Position numbers and translations under genes: made by a program. Source: Actinomycetota bacterium (GTDB lineage: Bacteria; Actinomycetota; Actinomycetes; Streptosporangiales; Streptosporangiaceae). Taken from it: a stretch of 64,000 bases of DNA. Positions 59,148-64,000 of this stretch are shown here, piece after piece. The notes under the pieces were generated by a model. It worked only from the letters and a program-made list of their open reading frames with translations, did no database searches and was not told the DNA's origin. Numbering within the stretch: the first letter of the stretch is position 1; every line of letters starts with the position of its first letter. The stretch lies in the NCBI GenBank assembly GCA_027313705.1, contig DAHVDE010000108.1, forward strand, positions 17,650 through 81,649. Direction: 5' to 3'.

Positions 59148-60812
59148 CTAGCTGGCGAACGCGCTGCCGTAGCCCCTGCACACGTTCGTGGTGGCCGTGT
59201 AGCCGTTGTACTTGCTGGCCAGGTTGCCGGGCGAGGTGGAATGGTGGCCCTTGCCGTGCGTGCCGCTTGACAGTGTCTTGAAGTCCGATCCGAGTATCAG
59301 GCTGATCGTGCCCGGAGTGACCGAAGAGTTCAGCCGCAGCGTCACGTTGGTGAGCTGGGCCGCGACGGTCTGGGCGGCGGCGAGGTCGGCGGTCGAGCTG
59401 TACTCCACCACCGACTGCACGTAGTTGAAGTCAGGCGTGCCTGCCGATGTCAGCGCCGATGCCGCGCCAAGCACGTGGAAACCCCTGACGGTCAGTGCGG
59501 TCGCCGTGGTCCCCGCGATGCCGGTTACGCCAGAACCATTGAGCACCTCGACGCTGACCTGGGAAGGACTGAGCAGCTTCGGCGACTTGGCATCGGCCTG
59601 GACCCCGCCTGACCCGCTAGACGACTTGCCGTTAGGTGATTTCTTGCCGGTCTTATGATGCTTTTTGGACTTGTGCAGCTTGGGCAGCTTGATGTCATGG
59701 GCGACTGCGGCGAACAATTTAGGCGCCTGAGTCGGGTCAAACTGGACCCAGTTCGCGTTACCTGAGTACTGGATGACCGGTATCTCGATGAACTGGATGT
59801 CCTTGCGCGAGATGCCGCTCATGCTCTCGCCGATGCCGATCAGCCGCTGCGCGGTCAGGCCGTTGTCTGTGGTCAGGGCGTGCGCCTTGACGATCGCGGA
59901 GACGATCGAAAGGGTCTTGGTCGGGCTGTGCAAGACGCCGGTCTTCAGTATCCGCTGCACCAGCGCCACCATGAGCAGTTGATCACGCTGGATTCGCTGC
60001 AGGTCGGAGCCGAGGCCGAAGTCCTCGCGCAGCCGCCAGAAATCTAGTGCCTTCTGGCCGTAAAGGAAGTGCCGGCCGGCCGTCAGGCTCAGGTGATCGT
60101 AAGGCGAAGGGTGGATCGCGGTCGGCAGGCAGACCTCGACCCCGCCGAGCGCGTTGATGACGCTGATGAACCCGGTGAAGTTGACCTGGACGAAGTCGTC
60201 GATCCTGATGTGGGTTGTGTGCTCGAGCGTCTTCCACAGGCAACTCGGGCCGCCGTAGGCGAAGGTGGAATTCAGCTGCTCAAGCTGGCCAGGTGCGGCG
60301 ATCTGGCCGTCAGGGAAACCGTCCTTGGGGTCCTTATTGCACTGGTAGATCGGGACCACCGAGTCGCGGGGGAAGCTCAGCACGTAGATGCGCTTACGGC
60401 CAGGGGAGATGTGCACGATCATGACCGTGTCCGAGCGCTGGCCGTAGATACCTGCACGCCCGCCGATCGCGCCGTTCTTGCCCGAACGGCTGTCCGAGCC
60501 GATCAGCAGCAGGTTCAGCGCGTTGTTGTACTTGGGCGGGCGCTTGCCGAGGTCGGTGATGGCGATGTGCTTGATGCCATCCCACAAAGTGCGGTACTCG
60601 ACATAGCCGAACAGTGTTCCCGCCACGAGCGCGGCGGTAAGTCCGATGCAAGCCCAGCCGGTGACCAGGGTACGGCGCGGGTACTGCGCGCCTCCGGCCA
60701 GTTCGAGTACGTGGTGCCAGAAGCCAGGTCGGCTCGCGCCATGGCCACGACCGCGACTGCGACTGCGACCGCGGGAATCGTCCCAGGCGCCGTTCAGGCG
60801 CAAGCGCGACAT
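59148..60812 (-). CDS. LCP family wall-polymer ligase with LytR_C domain
   Basis: A 554-residue LCP protein. The cytoplasmic tail is long and Arg/Ser/Gly-rich (RGRSRSRGRGHGASR), then an anchor (LVTGWACIGLTAALVAGTLFG). The LCP domain shows NLLLIGSDSRSG, VLSFPRDSVVP, VNFTGFISVINALGGVEVCL and GSDLQRIQRDQLLM. A Lys/His/Ser linker (about 385-415) precedes a LytR_C domain (VEVLNGSGVTGIAG). The C-terminal tail is YNGYTATTNVCRGYGSAF. ATG at 60812 has GGAGG six bases upstream. Upstream of the shorter paralogue in the same direction, 82 bases apart. Confidence 0.93.
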   Translation of the reverse strand: MSRLRLNGAWDDSRGRSRSRGRGHGASRPGFWHHVLELAGGAQYPRRTLVTGWACIGLTAALVAGTLFGYVEYRTLWDGIKHIAITDLGKRPPKYNNALNLLLIGSDSRSGKNGAIGGRAGIYGQRSDTVMIVHISPGRKRIYVLSFPRDSVVPIYQCNKDPKDGFPDGQIAAPGQLEQLNSTFAYGGPSCLWKTLEHTTHIRIDDFVQVNFTGFISVINALGGVEVCLPTAIHPSPYDHLSLTAGRHFLYGQKALDFWRLREDFGLGSDLQRIQRDQLLMVALVQRILKTGVLHSPTKTLSIVSAIVKAHALTTDNGLTAQRLIGIGESMSGISRKDIQFIEIPVIQYSGNANWVQFDPTQAPKLFAAVAHDIKLPKLHKSKKHHKTGKKSPNGKSSSGSGGVQADAKSPKLLSPSQVSVEVLNGSGVTGIAGTTATALTVRGFHVLGAASALTSAGTPDFNYVQSVVEYSSTADLAAAQTVAAQLTNVTLRLNSSVTPGTISLILGSDFKTLSSGTHGKGHHSTSPGNLASKYNGYTATTNVCRGYGSAFAS

Positions 60813-61042
60813 CGAAATCCTCCGGGCAAGTCCACTTCCGCGAATACGTGGGCGGCTGACGTCAGCCGTCGGCGGCGGTCTGCGCACATGCTACGCGGTT
60901 CAGGGCCGAAATCAGGCCCGTAACGATCGGGTGACTTCGCCGTCTGGTGGATCCGGGTTTCGCGCGCTAGCTGACTTCGGGCCGTGATTGAGGTAGCCAG
61001 GTGTCATTTGCGTCAGGTCTGGATCGACTTACAGTGGAGCGC

Positions 61043-63655
61043 GTGACCTCGTTCCAGCCGCCCGCCGCCGAATCGCGGGACTCGCCGCGCGAGCCGGCGA
61101 AGTCACGGCCGGAGACGGGCGAGCCGGAGACGGGCGAGCCGGAGAAGAGCGAGCCGGAGAAGAGGCCGCCGGCCGACCGGGCTTCGACGCTGATGGTGAC
61201 CGCGGTTCACACCGTGGCAAGGACCCTGGCCAGTACGAAGCGCATCAGGATTGCCGCACCGCAGGTGCTGGCTGGCGAGGCGGTCGGCCGGGCTTTCGGC
61301 AGGCTTACCGTGCTGCCGGTCATCTGCATGATCGCCTGGCTTCTTACCGGTCTTCCCCTGCTGCTTGCCGGTGAGTTCCTGCCGGTACCCGTGCTGCTTA
61401 TCTCGGCGCCGCTCGCCACGGCCGTCGTGGTCAACGTGCTGGCGCGAACACCAGGCTGGTGGCCGTCAGAACTGCCGGGCAAGGCCAGGGACCGCGGCTG
61501 GATGCCCTGGTTCGGGCTGCTCGGCTCCGGATTCTCGGCTGGCGGGTTTACCGGCTGGCAGCTTGCCAAGAACTCGGCCTCTGTCATCGTGACCAGAACG
61601 CCGGGTGCGTATTTCCAGACCGGATACTGGATCGCGCAGCACGGGTCGCTGCCGATCCCTGGCTCGCTTGCCGCGTTCGGCGGCGCCCACCCAGGGCTGC
61701 ACGTGTCCAGCATCGGTTTCTTCGCTTCCGGGCATTACGTGGTGCCGGCCGTCAGCGCCGGACTGCCCATGTTGCTCGCCGGCGGTTTTTGGACCAGCGG
61801 GATCAGCGGCGGTGCCTATCTCGGGCCGGTGCTGGGCGGCCTCGCCATTTTCACGTTTGCCGGACTGGTCGGACGGCTGGCCGGGCGGCAATGGGCTCCG
61901 GCAGGCGCCCTGGTGCTTGCCGCTACCGCCCCCGAGCTATATACGAGCAGGGACGCTTTCAGCGAACCTGCCGTTCAGGTGCTGCTCTTTGGCGGGCTAT
62001 GCCTGGTGCTTGACGCACTGACGGCAAGTACAGGAAAGAGCCCGGCCGAGCTGATCAAGGCGGTTGTCATCCCGGCCAAGCCGGCGGTCGGCGATCAGGT
62101 CGCGTCGACGCTGCGGTTCGCAGTGCCCGTGACCGGCGGCGAAGCGGGTGATCAGGGCTCATTGGCCGAGCCGAACCCGAACGGAGCCGCTGGAGTTAAC
62201 GGCCCGGCTGGGCGCTGGCCAGGCGCAGCTTCCTGGCGCGACCTGTCAGCGAGATTCGTCGCGGCCGTCTTGACCGAGCCACTGCTTGCCGGGATCGGCG
62301 GGCTTGCGCTCGGGCTGACCTCGCTGCTCACGCTCGGATCGCTGGCGTACCTGATCCCGGTGATCGCGGTGGCGGGGATTCTTATGGTCGCCAGGCGCAA
62401 GGTCGGCGTCGCTTTCTGCGCTGGCCTGGTCATCGGCTGCGGCTACGGCCTTACGGCCGGTTACGTGCTGGCGCGGCCCCTCGCCGACTCGGTGTCGTCC
62501 ATCTTGCGAGTGATCGCACTTGACGCGGGAGGGGTCGCGGCCGGGACCGTAGTGGTGATCTTGTGGCTGCGTGCGGCGAGCGTCAGGAAGGTGATGCGCA
62601 AGATCTTGGCCAGGCCGCCGCTGCGCTGGCTGCCCGGCCTGGCCAGCCTCGTCGTGATCGCGGCCCTCAGCTTCCTGATCGCAAGGCCGTATATCCCCAG
62701 CCTGACGGTGCGCGGTAGCTTCAGCCACGCCGAGGCCGATTATGTGGCATACCTGCAGCACCTGGCCCACCTGAAGGTCGACCCGACCAGGCTCTACTCA
62801 GAGGACACGCTGTACTGGGTGATCTGGTATGCCGGGCTGGCCACGGTCCTGCTCGGCGGATTCGGCGCGGTGCTGCTCGTCAGGCGCTGCGTGCGAGCGC
62901 TGATCACCTGGCGGGACGATTCCGCCGCCACCCTCAGCTGGGCGCTGCCTGTCGCGATCGTGCTCGGCGGCTCGGCCGCCGTCTTGTGGCAGCCATTCAC
63001 CATCCCCGACCAGCCCTGGGCCAGCCGCCGGCTGGTACCCGTAGTCATCCCAGGCCTCATCTTGCTCGCGATCTGGGCGGCCGCCTGGCTGACCCGCCGG
63101 GCCAAGGACCGCGGCGCCGGCCTTCTGACCGCCTTCTTCGTCAGCCTGCTCTGCGTCGCCGCGATGGCCGTGCCCGCCATCGCAACCTCGTTCGGCATCG
63201 GCCTCACGCACTCGGGCACCGGCGGCGGTCTCCGCCCGAGTACCGGAGGGCTCGCCCAGCGCGCGGTAGGAACCGGCCAGATAGCCGCGGTGCGCGACCT
63301 GTGCTCAGCCATCGGCAGGAACTCCGCTGTGGTGATACTCGATCGGCGGGTGGCCGCCGATTTCACCCAGGTAATCAGGGGGATGTGCGACGTGCCTGTC
63401 GCCTGGATGCCGCAAGCAAGTCAGGCGTCCTCGGTCGACGCGGTACTTTCCGGCATCGCCAAGGCCGGCCGCCGCCCGGTCCTGCTCGGCGCCGAGCCAG
63501 TCGAGGTCAGCGGGTTCGGCGGGTCGCCGACCCTGGTCATGAACCTGGCAACGACCCAAGATCCGCATGTGCTGACGCAGGCGCCGGGTGCCCCGTGGCC
63601 GGTGAGGTACGTGATCTGGATGGCGGTGGACGACTCGCCGGCCGTGGGAATCTAA
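61043..63655 (+). CDS. Polytopic membrane protein, GT-C-like
   Basis: An 870-residue membrane protein with some 12 helices. A hydrophilic N-terminus of about 50 residues holds a 15-base repeat encoding GEPET/SEPEK. Helices begin about residue 90 (LTVLPVICMIAWLLTGLPLL). Loop sequences such as TRTPGAYFQTGYWIAQHGSL and ATAPELYTSRDAFSEP resemble dolichyl-phosphate-mannose-type (PMT/GT39) glycosyltransferases. A periplasmic C-terminal part (about 720-870) carries VVILDRRVAADFTQVIRGMC. GTG at 61043 has GGAG three bases upstream. It is probably a lipid-phosphosugar-dependent transferase of the envelope locus, but the acidic catalytic loop cannot be confirmed by eye. Confidence 0.78.
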   Translation: MTSFQPPAAESRDSPREPAKSRPETGEPETGEPEKSEPEKRPPADRASTLMVTAVHTVARTLASTKRIRIAAPQVLAGEAVGRAFGRLTVLPVICMIAWLLTGLPLLLAGEFLPVPVLLISAPLATAVVVNVLARTPGWWPSELPGKARDRGWMPWFGLLGSGFSAGGFTGWQLAKNSASVIVTRTPGAYFQTGYWIAQHGSLPIPGSLAAFGGAHPGLHVSSIGFFASGHYVVPAVSAGLPMLLAGGFWTSGISGGAYLGPVLGGLAIFTFAGLVGRLAGRQWAPAGALVLAATAPELYTSRDAFSEPAVQVLLFGGLCLVLDALTASTGKSPAELIKAVVIPAKPAVGDQVASTLRFAVPVTGGEAGDQGSLAEPNPNGAAGVNGPAGRWPGAASWRDLSARFVAAVLTEPLLAGIGGLALGLTSLLTLGSLAYLIPVIAVAGILMVARRKVGVAFCAGLVIGCGYGLTAGYVLARPLADSVSSILRVIALDAGGVAAGTVVVILWLRAASVRKVMRKILARPPLRWLPGLASLVVIAALSFLIARPYIPSLTVRGSFSHAEADYVAYLQHLAHLKVDPTRLYSEDTLYWVIWYAGLATVLLGGFGAVLLVRRCVRALITWRDDSAATLSWALPVAIVLGGSAAVLWQPFTIPDQPWASRRLVPVVIPGLILLAIWAAAWLTRRAKDRGAGLLTAFFVSLLCVAAMAVPAIATSFGIGLTHSGTGGGLRPSTGGLAQRAVGTGQIAAVRDLCSAIGRNSAVVILDRRVAADFTQVIRGMCDVPVAWMPQASQASSVDAVLSGIAKAGRRPVLLGAEPVEVSGFGGSPTLVMNLATTQDPHVLTQAPGAPWPVRYVIWMAVDDSPAVGI

Positions 63656-63780
63656 CGCTTCCTGCGGCCAAGCCGAACGATTGCTCTAGTTTCAGTGCCT
63701 TTGTGCGCCTATGTTCTCTGATCTCCTTGCGGGCCGAACCCCCACGATGTTCATCAGTGGGTGCCCTGTGCCCCACACCG

Positions 63781-63820
63781 CCTCAACGTGGGGGCTCGCC
63801 TCAACAGCGTGGGGGCTCGG
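63781..63820. repeat. CAACGTGGGGGCT intergenic repeats
   Basis: Two copies, CCTCAACGTGGGGGCTCG (63781) and CCTCAACAGCGTGGGGGCTC (63799), the second with a small insertion. They share the core with the repeats at 9.3 and 46.4 kb. The 260-base gap from 63656 to 63916 holds only these and the tRNA promoter. Confidence 0.75.
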
Positions 63821-63876
63821 CCAGTGCCGCTGATCCGGTGCTTCGTCGGTCAGATGGCCGGGCCGCGGCGCTCAAT

Positions 63877-63905
63877 TTGCCTGCGATCCATCGGCACCGT
63901 AGTAT
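63877..63905 (+). promoter_or_regulatory. Promoter of initiator tRNA-fMet
   Basis: TTGCCT and TAGTAT separated by exactly 17 bases, 11 bases before the 5' end of the tRNA. Good match to a housekeeping sigma-70-type promoter. Confidence 0.65.
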
Positions 63906-63916
63906 TAGGTCATCGA

Positions 63917-63993
63917 CGCGGGGTGGAGCAGCTCGGTAGCTCGCTGGGCTCATAACCCAGAGGTCGCAGGTTCAAATCCTGCCCCCGCTACCA
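63917..63993 (+). tRNA. Initiator tRNA-fMet (CAT)
   Basis: A 77-base tRNA. The anticodon loop CTCATAA sits on a stem with three consecutive G-C pairs (CTGGG/CCCAG), and the first acceptor pair is a C-T mismatch (C1, T72). Both features mark the initiator. The acceptor stem is otherwise paired (GCGGGG/CCCCGC), the T arm is GCAGG-TTCAAAT-CCTGC, and CCA is encoded. The gene is followed by AAGGTCAG at the window's end. Confidence 0.97.
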
Positions 63994-64000
63994 AGGTCAG

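Overview
The window is G+C-rich DNA from a filamentous-type actinomycete. The evidence is heavy use of GTG and TTG starts, a mycothiol-dependent amidase (Mca), three LytR-CpsA-Psr (LCP) wall ligases, the paired MoxR/VWA module and an initiator tRNA of the Streptomyces type. A streptosporangialean or streptomycete relative is likely, but the genus cannot be fixed from the sequence alone. There is no CRISPR array, no insertion sequence and no prophage. The mobile-looking material is limited to short G-rich intergenic repeats and a small patch of orphan genes at 46.7-47.9 kb.

Layout. 0-9 kb: end of a secreted protein, thiolase, an asparagine synthetase/M15-like operon, the transsulfuration pair (cystathionine beta-synthase, cystathionine gamma-synthase/lyase) and a GH15 trehalase/glucoamylase. 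9-20 kb: a G-rich modular repeat block, two small membrane proteins, a MoxR-VWA pair, a ROK kinase, hppD with a divergent AsnC regulator, a TetR/DHA2-efflux divergon and greA. 20-24 kb: mca with a small coupled membrane protein, a GNAT acetyltransferase and a rhodanese. 23-35.4 kb: an apparent catabolic island. On the minus strand lies a ketopantoate-reductase/amidase fusion followed by an aspartoacylase-like M14 protein. Divergently there is an opp/dpp-type ABC importer, a glycosylasparaginase-type Ntn hydrolase, an M55 D-aminopeptidase, an SDR and a LacI regulator, six of whose junctions are 4-base stop/start overlaps.

35-50 kb: LCP ligase, TreY, a secreted C39-like peptidase with a lipoprotein whose reading frame runs on antisense to fur, fur, a thioredoxin-domain YyaL homologue, an NlpC/P60 hydrolase carrying a MacB/FtsX-like extracellular domain, orphan small genes, a cis-prenyltransferase and a PIN-PhoH ATPase behind a foldable leader. 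50-64 kb: a predicted cell-envelope glycopolymer locus with two GT2 glycosyltransferases, an IspD/TarI-type cytidylyltransferase, a DUF5941 membrane protein, a LicC-type nucleotidyltransferase, an sn-glycerol-1-phosphate-dehydrogenase-like enzyme, a CDP-alcohol phosphotransferase with an altered active site, two LCP ligases and a large polytopic membrane protein. The window ends with initiator tRNA-fMet.

The two most attractive candidates for undescribed biology are the amide/peptide island with its KPR-amidase fusion, and the CDP-polyol/LCP envelope locus. Smaller novelties are the M15-like DUF5715 protein beside asnB, the FtsX-like/NlpC-P60 fusion, a shared C-terminal Cys-Arg tail on all three LCP proteins, and a repeat family with a CAACGTGGG core seen at three loci.
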